DNA of 58,040 nucleotides from PFJX01 sp031426735 (lineage in GTDB: Bacteria > Pseudomonadota > Gammaproteobacteria > Burkholderiales > Thiobacillaceae): NCBI GenBank assembly GCA_031426735.1, contig JASJPK010000110.1:1-58040 (forward strand). Direction: 5' to 3'. Made by a program: the position numbers and the translations under genes. The notes beneath the pieces were generated by a model. That model was not told where the DNA came from and did not search any database. It saw only the letters and a list, made by a program, of their open reading frames with translations. Positions within the stretch are counted from its first letter, which is position 1. Each line of letters opens with the position of its first letter. Shown piece after piece: positions 8,601 to 17,397 of the stretch.

Positions 8601-9599
8601 ATCGACAAAGAAAGATTGCACGTCCTTGCTGCGCGCCCAGCCGGCATGTCCGGTGAGACTGTCGAAGACCAGGTCGGGCAATGCTTTGTCGATATTGATG
8701 GCAACCTGCTCCAGGCGGACATCGCCACTCAAACCGAGCGCCTTGCCCTGTTTCAGCGTCAGCCAGAAACGCATGTCGCCGACGCCGCTACGCACCGATT
8801 CCTGCGCCCAGGGCACCCAACGTCCCCAGGATTCGAAGCGGGCGCCGTCGACGCGCGCATAAATCTCGCCCGCCCAGGCTGAAAAATCATGCGCGCTGCG
8901 TCCCTTGAGGTCGCCGCGCAGTTCCAGACGTCGCGCGGCGGCAGCGGTCGGATAGGCGATGCCGCCGAAGCGGTGGCGGCCGAAGCGGTTTTCCAACAGC
9001 ACGCGCACGCCGGAAAAACGCAGTTCCGGCGCATCCAGCTTTTCATCCCGCCAGGTGATTTCCGCATCCTGGATGACGATACGCGGCTGCTCGATCAACC
9101 AATCCGGGAATGGACTCGGCTTGCTCGGCAGGTTGACCGGTATGCCGGCCACCGTGACGACGCCGGCCGTATCGCGGCGCATGAACAGGCGCGGTCGCTC
9201 CAGGCTGAGGCTGGCCAGGCGCAGATCCAGCAAGGGCAAGGACAACCACGAGAAAGTGGCTTCCACGCGCGGTAACACCAGCGGAGCCGTTGGCGGCTCC
9301 GCTGCGCGCACTTCTTGCGAGTGGAGCGGCGCGCCGACCGCTGGCGTCATGTGCACATCGCGCAGAATCACGCGCGGATTGAGGCCGCTCCAATCCGCTT
9401 CCAGCACGCCGATATCGACCGGCTGCCCGATGGCCTTGCTGGCGCTCTGCTCCAGCATGGATTCGTAGCTGGAAATATTTGGCATCACCCAGAACTTGAA
9501 CGCCAGCGCGACGACGCACACCACGATCACCGCCCCGCCGGCAACATAGGCGAGGTAATGGTAAAGACGGCGCAGAAAACGAATCAAACGGGGCGACAT
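5664..9599 (-). CDS. yhdP: YhdP, AsmA-like envelope lipid transport protein
   Basis: About 1311 residues from the ATG at 9599 (MSPRLIRFLRRLYHY). An in-frame TTG at 9620 would add seven residues, and neither start has a clear ribosome site. One N-terminal membrane helix (about residues 15-38) is followed by a very long periplasmic region rich in beta strands, ending with the AsmA-like C-terminal part (DLDVTLKQGQFLKVDPGAGKLLGILSLQALPRR). Length and these blocks match the YhdP/TIGR02099 family. YhdP, TamB and YdbH are bridge-like proteins that move phospholipid from inner to outer membrane. It is first in the run leading to Nit, tldD and lipA. Confidence 0.93.
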   Translation of the reverse strand: MSPRLIRFLRRLYHYLAYVAGGAVIVVCVVALAFKFWVMPNISSYESMLEQSASKAIGQPVDIGVLEADWSGLNPRVILRDVHMTPAVGAPLHSQEVRAAEPPTAPLVLPRVEATFSWLSLPLLDLRLASLSLERPRLFMRRDTAGVVTVAGIPVNLPSKPSPFPDWLIEQPRIVIQDAEITWRDEKLDAPELRFSGVRVLLENRFGRHRFGGIAYPTAAAARRLELRGDLKGRSAHDFSAWAGEIYARVDGARFESWGRWVPWAQESVRSGVGDMRFWLTLKQGKALGLSGDVRLEQVAINIDKALPDLVFDSLTGHAGWARSKDVQSFFVDRLRFKTPGAALSEPAAVRINLTPDGVEGKNAGGFKRIDVSARNLRLEALTALTGALPLPKRGHDLIQSLNPRGLVEEGTGHWAGTGDYAIKLLLREAGLNAYAKFPGADRLTARIEANQGGGSARLDGRGLHLTLPNVFRHDLNFSQLDAKADWNFDDAGMKLNFAVARVANADLDGSAQGQLVFPNTGPVYADIGAHLRRGEANAVYRYLPFKVGDNAYHWLQRGLISGQSDDVRLVLKGPLDRFPFDKGGGDFKVSIRMVDGVLDYAPGWPRIEGVNGMLVFHDMAMTLNADSGRILDTRLGPVKVSIPDLHYSPEESLFVDGQAQGETRAFLDFIKRSPVFAHTDRFTEPFKAVGDGRLDLHLHIPLRQIDTTTLQGRFTFIDNRLDPGGDLPELSGVSGSIDFTQATLQAKDINAQVLGLPVTLAIDSVAAPGARAEQRQVRIRLDGEIDAAALRPHLPAALASRVSGTTRWQANVGMNNAASDAPRKSGLSINSDLVGLAIDLPAPLGKPAAQAIPLHIVKEAAFVAGTDAVFSRYGELLALRALLPGDAPAQVHLRLGTGEVSAPTEAGLWVSGALRTLDLDAWRRINLGGTGMSAGEVAKLPLREASVVFNALHLFNRRLNDTHVKLRPAGAGWRIALAGREISGEMVTIPTGAGIGMLANFKRLSLPEALSGTSGSVPKGKGAGDEAGVADSLAKSLVSLELSADSAVLQGRELGELHLRLSPDRLGLRMDNFLLKTPDGQLSGKGVLANHPRRPTRLEFELDSINLGKLLDRLGMPGSVKRGSAHIAGPIGWTGGLEDFNLATLEGDLDVTLKQGQFLKVDPGAGKLLGILSLQALPRRIALDFRDVFSEGFAFDEIVGSVHLERGSAYAKDLRMSGPAAKVRMSGVADLVRETQNLRVNIQPRLEDTVAVASALLGGPLVGVGAFIAGKVLQNPIGQAVSFEYAISGPWAEPVITKMARPKAPVEAAP

Positions 9600-9694
9600 G
9601 GCTGGGCAGGTGTAACGCAACTATAGGGAAGCGACCGGAATCGGCAGATGCGGCCGCTCACAGCATAGCCACATTATGGTGCGGCAAGCGGGCA

Positions 9695-9727
9695 TAAAAA
9701 AACCGGACGGTCGCCCGCCCGGTTTTA
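9695..9727 (-). terminator. Terminator of the phosphoribulokinase gene
   Basis: On the minus strand, ACCGGGCGG-GCGA-CCGTCCGGT (one mismatch) is followed by TTTTTTTAT, 20 nt after the prkB stop. It separates prkB from yhdP. A-rich sequence on the other side would let it act on the other strand too. Confidence 0.8.
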
Positions 9728-9745
9728 TTGACGCGTTGCGCCGAA

Positions 9746-10633
9746 TCAGCCGTTACGGCTTTCCACCATGCGCTCGATGATCGGGCCGAGGATGACTTCC
9801 ATGGCGAAGCCCATCTTGCCGCCGGGCACGACCAGGTTGTTCGGACGCGACATGAAGGAGTTGGGGATCATGTTCAGGAAGTACGGGAAATCCGCCTTCT
9901 TGGGATCGCGGAAACGCACCACCACCAGGCTTTCGTCCGGGGTCGGGATGTCGCGCGCGATGAACGGGTTGGAGGTATCGACCAGCGGCACGCGCTGAAA
10001 GTTGATGTCGGTCTGCGAGAACTGCGGCGTCACGTAGTTCACGTAATCCGGCATGCGGCGCAGGATGGTGTCGACGATGACTTCAGCCGAGTAACCGCGT
10101 TCGGCGGCGTCGCGGTGGATCTTCTGGATCCATTCCAGGTTGACCACCGGCACCACGCCGACGCCGAGGTCGACGTGTTGCGGCATGTTGACCTTGTCGG
10201 TCTTGACCAAACCGTGCAGACCTTCATAGAACAGGATGTCGGTGTTGGCGGGCATGTCTTCCCAGGGGGTGAACTGGCCGGGCTTCAGGTCAGTGCCCAG
10301 GCGGGCATTGAGCTGGGCGGCTTCTTCATCACTGTGGATGTAGTAGCGCTTCTTGCCGGTGCCGGTCTCGCCATAGAGCTTGAACATGTTGGCGAGGCCT
10401 TCAAAGTCGTTGGCTTCGGGGCCGAAGTGGCTGAAGGAATGGTTGCCGGCGGCTTCGGCCTTTTTCATGGCCTCCTTGAATTCGACCCGGCCCAGACTGT
10501 GCATGCTGTCGCCCTCGATGACGGCGGCGGACAGTTTTTCGCGCGTGAAGATGTGTTCGAACGCGCGCTTGACGGTGGTGGTGCCGGCGCCGGAAGAACC
10601 GGTAACGACGACGACGGGATGCTTCTTGGACAT
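9746..10633 (-). CDS. prkB: Phosphoribulokinase
   Basis: A 295-residue bacterial-type (class I) phosphoribulokinase, which makes ribulose-1,5-bisphosphate from Ru5P and ATP for RuBisCO. The P-loop GSSGAGTT is at 12-19. The class signature blocks VIEGDSMHSLGR, FSHFGPEANDFEGL and LFYEGLHG are all present, and the length is as in CbbP of other proteobacteria. The ATG at 10633 has a strong GGGGGAG ribosome site. It stands alone: no RuBisCO or other cbb gene is in the window, and it is bounded by its own terminator and by the leuS operon on the other strand. Unlinked cbbP genes are known in autotrophic betaproteobacteria. An E. coli-like PrkB of unknown role is possible but less likely here. Confidence 0.93.
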   Translation of the reverse strand: MSKKHPVVVVTGSSGAGTTTVKRAFEHIFTREKLSAAVIEGDSMHSLGRVEFKEAMKKAEAAGNHSFSHFGPEANDFEGLANMFKLYGETGTGKKRYYIHSDEEAAQLNARLGTDLKPGQFTPWEDMPANTDILFYEGLHGLVKTDKVNMPQHVDLGVGVVPVVNLEWIQKIHRDAAERGYSAEVIVDTILRRMPDYVNYVTPQFSQTDINFQRVPLVDTSNPFIARDIPTPDESLVVVRFRDPKKADFPYFLNMIPNSFMSRPNNLVVPGGKMGFAMEVILGPIIERMVESRNG

Positions 10634-10759
10634 GGGAACTCCCCCTAGAACAAACGAAAAAAATCAGGCAGATAAGCCGGCCGAGTATAAACGCCGGCCC
10701 TTAGGCCTGTCACCGAGTTTGCCAAGTGGGTTTGCCCCGGGTTTGCCGCGCGGGACGGC

Positions 10760-10765
10760 TATAAT
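10760..10765 (+). promoter_or_regulatory. -10 box for the leuS operon
   Basis: A perfect TATAAT lies 33 nt before the leuS start codon. No good -35 box sits at the usual distance. The sequence upstream has three GTTTGCC units of unknown meaning. Confidence 0.5.
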
Positions 10766-10798
10766 CCGCCGCTTCTTCAAGCACATACGGTCTTTCAG

Positions 10799-13369
10799 AT
10801 GGACTCCCAATACCGCCCGGAAATCATCGAACCGGAAGCACAGCAACACTGGGACGAGAAACAGATCTTCCGCGCCACGGAAGATTCGACCAAGCCCAAA
10901 TATTACTGTTTGTCGATGTTCCCCTACCCATCCGGCAAGCTGCATATGGGGCATGTGCGCAACTACACCATCGGCGACGTGCTGGCGCGTTACCACCGCA
11001 TGCAGGGTTTCAACGTGCTGCAGCCGATGGGCTGGGACGCCTTCGGCCTGCCCGCCGAAAACGCCGCGCTGGCCAACAACGTCGCGCCGGCTGGCTGGAC
11101 TTACGCCAACATCGACTACATGCGCGGCCAGTTGAAGCGCCTCGGCCTGGCGGTCGATTGGCAACGCGAAGTCGCCACCTGCAAGCCGGATTACTACCGC
11201 TGGGAGCAATGGCTGTTCACCGAGTTGTTCAAAAAAGGCGTGATCTACCAGAAGACCGCCGCGGTGAACTGGGACCCGGTCGACCACACCGTGCTGGCCA
11301 ACGAGCAGGTCATCGACGGGCGCGGCTGGCGCTCCGGCGCGCTGGTCGAAAAGCGCGACATCCCGATGTATTTCTTCCGCATCTCCGCCTACGCCGAGGA
11401 ACTGCTGGCCGAACTCGACAACCTGCCCGGCTGGCCGGAGCGGGTGAAAACCATGCAGCGCAACTGGATCGGCAAGAGCTTCGGCGTCGAGATCCATTTC
11501 CCGCTGAATGCGCGGCATCAAGATGGCGAGCCGGTGTTGAAGGTATTCACCACGCGCGCCGACACGCTGTTCGGCGTCACCTACGTCGCGGTCGCAGCGG
11601 AACATCCGCTGGCGACGCAAGCCGCCGCGAACAATCCGGCACTGGCCGCGTTCATCGCCGAATGCAAACAAGGCAGCGTCGCCGAAGCCGACATGGCGAC
11701 GATGGAAAAGAAGGGCATGGACACCGGCCTCAAGGTCTACCACCCGTTCACCAACGAAGCGGTGCCGGTATTCGTCGCCAACTATGTGCTAATGGGCTAC
11801 GGCGAAGGCGCGGTGATGGCGGTGCCGGCGCACGACGAGCGCGATTTCGCGTTTGCGCAGAAGTACGACTTGCCGATCAAGCCGGTGATCAAGCCGGTCG
11901 ATGGCGAGCTGGCCAACCCGTTGGCACAAGCCTTTACCGAACAGGGCGTGCTGTTCGACTCCGGCGATTTCTCCGGCCGTACGTCCGAAGACGCCATCGA
12001 CAAGATCGCGCTGGTGCTGAGCAACCTGAAGCTGGGCGAGAAACGCACGACCTGGCGCCTGCGCGACTGGGGTATTTCGCGCCAGCGCTACTGGGGCTGC
12101 CCGATTCCGATCATCCATTGCCCGACCTGCGGCGACGTGCCGGTGCCGGCGGAGCAATTGCCGGTGGTGTTGCCGGAAGACGTGAAGATCGACATCGGCT
12201 CGCCGATCAAGAAAATGCCGTCGTTCTACCAGACCACCTGCCCGACCTGCGGCGGCCCGGCCGAGCGCGAAACCGACACGATGGACACCTTCGTCGAGTC
12301 GTCCTGGTATTACGCCCGCTACGCCTGTCCGGACAACGCCACGGCCATGCTCGACGAGCGCGCCAACCACTGGCTGCCGGTCGACCAGTACATCGGCGGC
12401 ATCGAGCACGCCATCCTGCATCTGCTCTACGCCCGCTTCTTCCACAAGCTGATGCGCGATGTCGGCCTGGTCAATTCCAACGAGCCGTTCGCCAACCTGC
12501 TGACGCAAGGCATGGTGATCGCCGATACCTATTACCGCGATTTGGGCGAAGGCAAGAAGCAGTGGATCAACCCGGCCGACGTCGAGCAACACGATGGCAT
12601 CTGGGTACTCAAGGCCGACGGCCAGCCGGTGATCGTCGGCGGCACCGAAAAGATGTCGAAGTCGAAGAACAACGGCGTCGATCCGCAGTCACTGATCGAC
12701 CAGTACGGCGCCGACACCGCACGCCTGTTCATGATGTTCGCGGCGCCGCCGGAACAATCGCTGGAATGGTCCGACGCCGGCGTCGAGGGCGCCAACCGCT
12801 TCCTGCGCCGCTTGTGGAAAGCCGTGTACGAGCATGTCGAGGCGGGCGTCGTCGAGGCTTACAGCGGTGGCACGCTCAGCGCGCAAACGCAGGACTTCCG
12901 CCGCCAGTTGCACCAGACCATCGCCAAGGTCACCGACGACATCGAACGACGCAAGCAGTTCAACACCGCCATCGCCGCGATCATGGAATTGATGAACGCC
13001 ATGGCCAAGCTGGAAGCTACAGACGCCCGTGCAGTCAAACAGGAAGCGCTGGAAGCCATCGTGCTGATGCTCGCACCCATCGTGCCGCACATCTGCCGCA
13101 GCCTGATCAAGGCGCTGAAGCCGGGCGCCTGCCTGATGGGTTCGGCCTGGCCGACTGTCGACGAAGCCGCGTTGGTGCGCGACGAAATCGAACTGATGCT
13201 GCAGGTCAACGGCAAGTTGCGCGGCAAGATCAAGGTCGCGGCGGATGCCGGCAAGGACGCCATCGAAACGGCCGCGCTGGCCAGCCCGGACGTGCAGAAG
13301 TTCATGGAAGGCAAGCCGGCGAAGAAGGTCGTCGTCGTGCCCGGGCGTTTGGTCAACGTGGTGGTCTAG
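10799..13369 (+). CDS. leuS: Leucyl-tRNA synthetase
   Basis: An 856-residue class Ia synthetase that charges tRNA-Leu. The HIGH-type motif is HMGH at 49-52 and KMSKS is at 618-622. The zinc-like motifs CPTCGD and CPTCGG and the editing domain (TRADTLFGVTYVAVAAEHPL) are present. The length and the N-terminus (YRPEIIEPEAQQHW) match bacterial LeuRS, which supports the ATG at 10799 although the ribosome site is weak. It is the first gene of leuS-lptE-holA-proA-nadD-rsfS. Confidence 0.98.
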   Translation: MDSQYRPEIIEPEAQQHWDEKQIFRATEDSTKPKYYCLSMFPYPSGKLHMGHVRNYTIGDVLARYHRMQGFNVLQPMGWDAFGLPAENAALANNVAPAGWTYANIDYMRGQLKRLGLAVDWQREVATCKPDYYRWEQWLFTELFKKGVIYQKTAAVNWDPVDHTVLANEQVIDGRGWRSGALVEKRDIPMYFFRISAYAEELLAELDNLPGWPERVKTMQRNWIGKSFGVEIHFPLNARHQDGEPVLKVFTTRADTLFGVTYVAVAAEHPLATQAAANNPALAAFIAECKQGSVAEADMATMEKKGMDTGLKVYHPFTNEAVPVFVANYVLMGYGEGAVMAVPAHDERDFAFAQKYDLPIKPVIKPVDGELANPLAQAFTEQGVLFDSGDFSGRTSEDAIDKIALVLSNLKLGEKRTTWRLRDWGISRQRYWGCPIPIIHCPTCGDVPVPAEQLPVVLPEDVKIDIGSPIKKMPSFYQTTCPTCGGPAERETDTMDTFVESSWYYARYACPDNATAMLDERANHWLPVDQYIGGIEHAILHLLYARFFHKLMRDVGLVNSNEPFANLLTQGMVIADTYYRDLGEGKKQWINPADVEQHDGIWVLKADGQPVIVGGTEKMSKSKNNGVDPQSLIDQYGADTARLFMMFAAPPEQSLEWSDAGVEGANRFLRRLWKAVYEHVEAGVVEAYSGGTLSAQTQDFRRQLHQTIAKVTDDIERRKQFNTAIAAIMELMNAMAKLEATDARAVKQEALEAIVLMLAPIVPHICRSLIKALKPGACLMGSAWPTVDEAALVRDEIELMLQVNGKLRGKIKVAADAGKDAIETAALASPDVQKFMEGKPAKKVVVVPGRLVNVVV

Positions 13370-13376
13370 GAGCCAT

Positions 13377-13898
13377 ATGCAGAACAACAGGCAAGGCAGG
13401 ATGCGCCGCAACATCCTCAAGATGTTCGCGCTCAGCGCGGTTGCCGGCATGGCCAGCAACCTCGGCGGCTGCGGTTTCCAGTTGCGCGGCCAGGCGCTGT
13501 TGCCTTTCAGTGCCGCCTACATCGAAGCGCCGGAAGCTTCCAACGTCGCCATCGCGCTGCGCCGGTCGTTGTCCCACCAGGGAAAACTGGCCAAAACGCA
13601 GGCCGACGCCCCGGTCCGCATCACGCTCGACCAGGAGTCGCACAGCAAGAATATTCTGGCGTTGTCCGGCGGCGGCAAGGTGCGCGAATACCGTCTCGAA
13701 TATCGCGTGCGGCTCACCGTCACCAATGTGGTCGGCGTCATCCTGGTCGAGCCGACCGAAATCCATCTGAGCAACGACTTCTCCTATACCGACGCGCAGG
13801 TTCTCGCCAAGGAAGCGGAAGAAGCCTCGCTGAATCGTGCGATGGAACAGGATGCGCTGCGCCAGATCCTGCGTCGCCTGTCTTACTTGAAGAACTGA
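13377..13898 (+). CDS. lptE: LPS-assembly lipoprotein LptE
   Basis: 173 residues from the ATG at 13377, whose AGGAG ribosome site overlaps the leuS stop. The lipobox LGGC (Cys32) marks it as a lipoprotein. The region after it (GFQLRGQALLPFSAAYIEAP) is the usual LptE start. LptE plugs the LptD barrel at the outer membrane and helps place lipopolysaccharide. The position between leuS and holA is the standard place for lptE in proteobacteria. A longer open frame upstream overlaps leuS and is not used. Confidence 0.95.
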   Translation: MQNNRQGRMRRNILKMFALSAVAGMASNLGGCGFQLRGQALLPFSAAYIEAPEASNVAIALRRSLSHQGKLAKTQADAPVRITLDQESHSKNILALSGGGKVREYRLEYRVRLTVTNVVGVILVEPTEIHLSNDFSYTDAQVLAKEAEEASLNRAMEQDALRQILRRLSYLKN

Positions 13899-13901
13899 AC
13901 C

Positions 13902-14945
13902 TTGAAACTGCGAGGCGAACAGCTCGACGGCGCGCTGAAACGCGCGCTGTCGCCGATCTGGCTGGTCAGCGGCGACGAGCCGCTGCTCACCGACGAAGCC
14001 GCCGCGCAGATTCGCGCCGCCGCGCGCGCGCAGGGCTATGCCGAACGCCAGTCATGGCAGGCGGAAACGCATTTCGACTGGCGTGGCTGGCTGGCCGGCT
14101 TCGATTCGCTGTCGCTGTTTTCCAGCCTGCGTCTGGTCGAACTGCGCCTGCCCACCGGCAAGCCGGGCATCGAAGGCGGCAAGACGCTGGAGGCCTGGGC
14201 GGCCAATCCGCCGGCCGACACGGTTCTGCTGATCAGCGCGCCGCGCCTCGACAAGGCCTCGCTGTCGACGAAATGGGCGAGCGCCATCGAACGCGCCGGC
14301 ATCTTGGTGCAGACCGCGCCGCCGCCGATCGAGCGCTTGCCGGACTGGATCGGCGAACGCCTGGCGCGGCACCGTCTGAAAGCCAATCCGGAAATCCTCG
14401 CCTGGCTGGCTGCGCGCGTCGAGGGCAACCTGCTCGCCGCGCATCAGGAAATCGAAAAGCTGTCCCTGCTGGCACCGCCCCGGCAACCCGGTCAATCCGT
14501 GCAGCTGACGCTGGAAACCGTGCGCGCGTCCGTCGCCGACGTGGCGCGCTACGATGTCAGCGACCTGTCCGATGCCTTCCTGAAAGGCGACGCCGCCCGT
14601 TTCTGCCGCGTGCTGGACGGCCTGCAAAGCGAAGGCGAGGCGTTGGTGCTGATCCTCACCGTGCTCGGCAACGAGGTGCGCACGCTCTACCGCATCACCG
14701 CCGGACTCGCACAAGGCCAGCGCATGCCGGCATTGATGCAGGCGTCGCGGGTGTGGGACAGCAAGCAGGCGCTGGTCGAACGCGCCCTCAAGCGCGCCGG
14801 CCCGGACAAGTTGGCCTGGGCCATGCGCGGCCTGTCCCGCCTCGACCGCGCCGCCAAAGGCCTGCTGCGCGAAGATGCCTGGGATGAACTGAAACAACTC
14901 AGCCTGGCTCTGATGAACAGAGGCAAGGCACCCGCTTTTTTGTAG
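13902..14945 (+). CDS. holA: DNA polymerase III subunit delta
   Basis: A 347-residue clamp-loader delta subunit (HolA), which opens the beta clamp within the DnaX complex. Recognised from the N-terminal block PIWLVSGDEPLLTDEAAAQIRAAAR, the LFSSLRLVELRLPTGKPG segment and the C-terminal RLDRAAKGL...WDELKQLSL. The start codon is TTG at 13902, three bases after the lptE stop (TGAACCTTG), and no better start is in frame. It follows lptE as in most proteobacteria. Confidence 0.95.
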   Translation: MKLRGEQLDGALKRALSPIWLVSGDEPLLTDEAAAQIRAAARAQGYAERQSWQAETHFDWRGWLAGFDSLSLFSSLRLVELRLPTGKPGIEGGKTLEAWAANPPADTVLLISAPRLDKASLSTKWASAIERAGILVQTAPPPIERLPDWIGERLARHRLKANPEILAWLAARVEGNLLAAHQEIEKLSLLAPPRQPGQSVQLTLETVRASVADVARYDVSDLSDAFLKGDAARFCRVLDGLQSEGEALVLILTVLGNEVRTLYRITAGLAQGQRMPALMQASRVWDSKQALVERALKRAGPDKLAWAMRGLSRLDRAAKGLLREDAWDELKQLSLALMNRGKAPAFL

Positions 14946-14954
14946 GAATCCGAG

Positions 14955-16241
14955 ATGAACACCACCGCGATCGACATCAAGTCATACATGCAAAGCGTCG
15001 GCCAGCAGGCGCGCGCCGCCGCCGCCGCCATGGCCCGCGCCTCGACCAAAGCGAAGAACAACACGCTTTCCGAACTCGCGCGTCTGCTGCGTAATGCCGG
15101 CGCACCGCTGCAAACCGCCAATGCGCGGGACGTCGCCGCCGCCGAGGCTGCCGGCCTCGCAGCCCCGATGGTCGACCGCCTGCGCCTGACCGAAAAAATC
15201 ATCGACACCATGGCCGAGGGTTGCGAACAACTGGCCGCCATGCCCGACCCGGTCGGCGAGATGACCGGCATCAAACGCCTGCCGTCCGGCCTCAGCGTCG
15301 GCCAGATGCGCGTACCGCTCGGCGTGTTCGGCATGATTTTCGAGAGTCGTCCCAATGTCACCATCGAAGCCGCGTCGCTCGCCATCAAGAGCGGCAACGC
15401 CTGCATCCTGCGCGGCGGCTCGGAAGCCATCCAGTCGAATCTGGCCTTGTGGAAACTGGTGTGCCAAGCGCTGGAAAGCGCCGGCCTGCCCGCCACCGCC
15501 GTGCAAATGGTGGAAACCACCGACCGCGCCGCCGTCGGCGAACTCATCACGATGCCGGCGTTCGTCGACGTGATCATCCCGCGCGGCGGCAAAGGCCTGA
15601 TCGAACGCATCAGCAAAGAGGCGAAAGTGCCGGTGATCAAGCACCTGGACGGCAACTGCCACACCTACGTCGATGCCGAGTTCAACCTGGAGCAGGCGCT
15701 GATCGTCACCGACAACGCCAAGACCCAGAAATACAGCCCGTGCAACGCCACCGAATCACTGCTGGTGCATCAGCGCGCCGCGGCGACCTTCCTGCCGCGC
15801 ATCGGCGAGATCTTTGCCGACAAGGGCGTCGAAATGCGCTGCGATGCGGTGGCGAAGGCCATTCTGGCCGACGTGCCCAACGCGCAACTGGCAGATGCGA
15901 CCGAGGAAGACTGGTACGCCGAATACCTGGCGCCGATCATCAGCGTCAAAGTGGTGGACAGCCTGGACGCAGCCATCGCCCACATCAACCATTACAGCTC
16001 GCACCACACCGACGCCATCCTCACCACCAACCACCCGAACGCGATGCGCTTCCTGCGCGAAGTCGATTCCAGCTCGGTCATGGTCAACGCCTCGACCCGC
16101 TTCGCCGACGGCTTCGAATACGGCCTCGGCGCGGAAATCGGCATCTCCACCGACAAGATCCACGCGCGCGGCCCGGTCGGGCTGGAAGGGTTGACAAGCC
16201 AGAAGTGGGTCGTGCTGGGCGATGGGCACGTGCGTGGATAA
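14955..16241 (+). CDS. proA: Gamma-glutamyl phosphate reductase
   Basis: 428 residues. It is the second enzyme of proline synthesis and reduces gamma-glutamyl phosphate to the semialdehyde with NADPH. The aldehyde-dehydrogenase-like fold shows GVFGMIFESRPNVT, the PRGGKGLI segment and the catalytic Cys at about 263 in KYSPCNATESLLVH. Nine bases separate it from holA, and its last 20 bases overlap the start of nadD, so it is inside the leuS operon. Confidence 0.97.
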   Translation: MNTTAIDIKSYMQSVGQQARAAAAAMARASTKAKNNTLSELARLLRNAGAPLQTANARDVAAAEAAGLAAPMVDRLRLTEKIIDTMAEGCEQLAAMPDPVGEMTGIKRLPSGLSVGQMRVPLGVFGMIFESRPNVTIEAASLAIKSGNACILRGGSEAIQSNLALWKLVCQALESAGLPATAVQMVETTDRAAVGELITMPAFVDVIIPRGGKGLIERISKEAKVPVIKHLDGNCHTYVDAEFNLEQALIVTDNAKTQKYSPCNATESLLVHQRAAATFLPRIGEIFADKGVEMRCDAVAKAILADVPNAQLADATEEDWYAEYLAPIISVKVVDSLDAAIAHINHYSSHHTDAILTTNHPNAMRFLREVDSSSVMVNASTRFADGFEYGLGAEIGISTDKIHARGPVGLEGLTSQKWVVLGDGHVRG

Positions 16242-16899
16242 GACAGGCATTCAACCCGTCGGCCTCCTCGGCGGCACCTTCGACCCGATCCACTTCGGCC
16301 ATCTACGTCTCGCGGAAGAACTGGCGGAGGTATTGCAGATTGGCCAGGTGCGCTTCATTCCGGCCGGGCATCCGCCGCATCGCGGTCAGCCGCGCGCGGC
16401 TGCGCCGCATCGTCTGGAGATGGCGCGGCGGGCGGTGGCGGGCAATCCGCGCTTCCTGCTCGACGCCCGCGAAATCGACAAGGATGGGCCGTGCTACAGC
16501 GTCGAGACGCTCGCCACACTGCGCGCCGAATTGCCGAAAAACACGCCTCTGGTATTGTTCATGGGCGGCGATGCTTTTCTCGGCCTGACCACCTGGCACG
16601 AATGGCGCCAGTTATTCGATCTGGCGCACATCGCCGTCGCGCATCGACCGGGCTATTCACTGGCAAGTTGGGAAGATGCCCTGCCCGATCCTTTGCGCAC
16701 CCTGTTGTCCACCCGCCGTTGCGAACACGCCGCTGAAATCGCGGAAAAACCCGCCGGCCGGGTATTTCTTCACACCATCACGCAACTCGATATTTCCGCC
16801 AGCCAGATTCGCGACCGCGCCCTGCGCGGCAAAAGCCTGCGTTACCTGCTACCCGACTCCGTCATCGATTACATCAACGAGAACCATCTCTATGTCTGA
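16222..16899 (+). CDS. nadD: Nicotinate-nucleotide adenylyltransferase
   Basis: A 225-residue NadD that makes deamido-NAD from NaMN and ATP. The nucleotidyl-transferase motif GGTFDPIHFGH is at 17-27 and the ISASQIR motif is near the C-terminus. The ATG at 16222 overlaps the end of proA by 20 nt. A GTG at 16234 inside the overlap is an alternative. The stop overlaps the start of rsfS by 8 nt. Confidence 0.96.
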   Translation: MGTCVDKTGIQPVGLLGGTFDPIHFGHLRLAEELAEVLQIGQVRFIPAGHPPHRGQPRAAAPHRLEMARRAVAGNPRFLLDAREIDKDGPCYSVETLATLRAELPKNTPLVLFMGGDAFLGLTTWHEWRQLFDLAHIAVAHRPGYSLASWEDALPDPLRTLLSTRRCEHAAEIAEKPAGRVFLHTITQLDISASQIRDRALRGKSLRYLLPDSVIDYINENHLYV

Positions 16900-17248
16900 A
16901 CACTTAGCTACCGAACAACTGGTCAAAATCGCCATCGCCGCGCTGGAGGACGTCAAGGGCAAGGAAATCACCGTGCTCGATGTCAGCCACCTCACCTCGA
17001 TGTTCGACAAGATGATCGTCGCCAGCGGCGATTCCACCCGGCAAGTCAAATCGCTCGCCGACAACGTCCAGAAAAAGCTGAAGGAAGCCGGCGCCGAGAT
17101 CATCGGCATCGAAGGCGAACAAGTCGGCGAATGGGTGCTGGTCGATGCCGGCGGTTTGGTCGTGCATGTCATGCACCCGACCGTGCGCCTGCATTACAAC
17201 CTGGAAGAACTCTGGGGTGCGGCGCGCAAGGCACGCGAACATCACTGA
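16892..17248 (+). CDS. rsfS: Ribosomal silencing factor RsfS
   Basis: 118 residues from the ATG at 16892, inside the end of nadD. RsfS (Iojap family) binds ribosomal protein uL14 and blocks subunit joining when nutrients are low. The conserved blocks VLDVSHLTSMFDKMIVASGDSTRQVKS (in part) and WVLVDAGGLVVHVM are present. In many relatives rlmH follows directly. Here the operon ends instead with a palindromic repeat and a terminator. Confidence 0.95.
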   Translation: MSEHLATEQLVKIAIAALEDVKGKEITVLDVSHLTSMFDKMIVASGDSTRQVKSLADNVQKKLKEAGAEIIGIEGEQVGEWVLVDAGGLVVHVMHPTVRLHYNLEELWGAARKAREHH

Positions 17249-17260
17249 ACTGCCCCGCCC

Positions 17261-17330
17261 GTAGGAGGTCCGCTTGCGGGCCGAACAATCAGCCGCACAG
17301 GCTGATTCGGCCCGCGAGCGGGCCTCCTAC
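17261..17330. repeat. Palindromic repeat family A, copy 2
   Basis: A two-arm element: GTAGGAGGTCCGCTTGCGGG at one end and its near-complement CCCGCGAGCGGGCCTCCTAC at the other, with CAATCAGCCGCACAGGCTGATT between. The middle is itself a small inverted repeat (AATCAGCC / GGCTGATT). The outer arms can form a long stem right after rsfS. Confidence 0.88.
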
Positions 17331-17344
17331 GGTAAGCGATAGGC

Positions 17345-17378
17345 AAAAAAAAACGGCTGACCGAAGTCAGCCGTTTTC
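17345..17378. terminator. Bidirectional terminator between rsfS and the helical-repeat gene
   Basis: A perfect 10-bp stem AACGGCTGAC-CGAA-GTCAGCCGTT, with a UUCG/CGAA-type tetraloop, is flanked by nine A on one side and TTTT on the other. It serves convergent genes on both strands. Confidence 0.88.
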
Positions 17379-17397
17379 TATTGCGTGAAGCGTTCGC

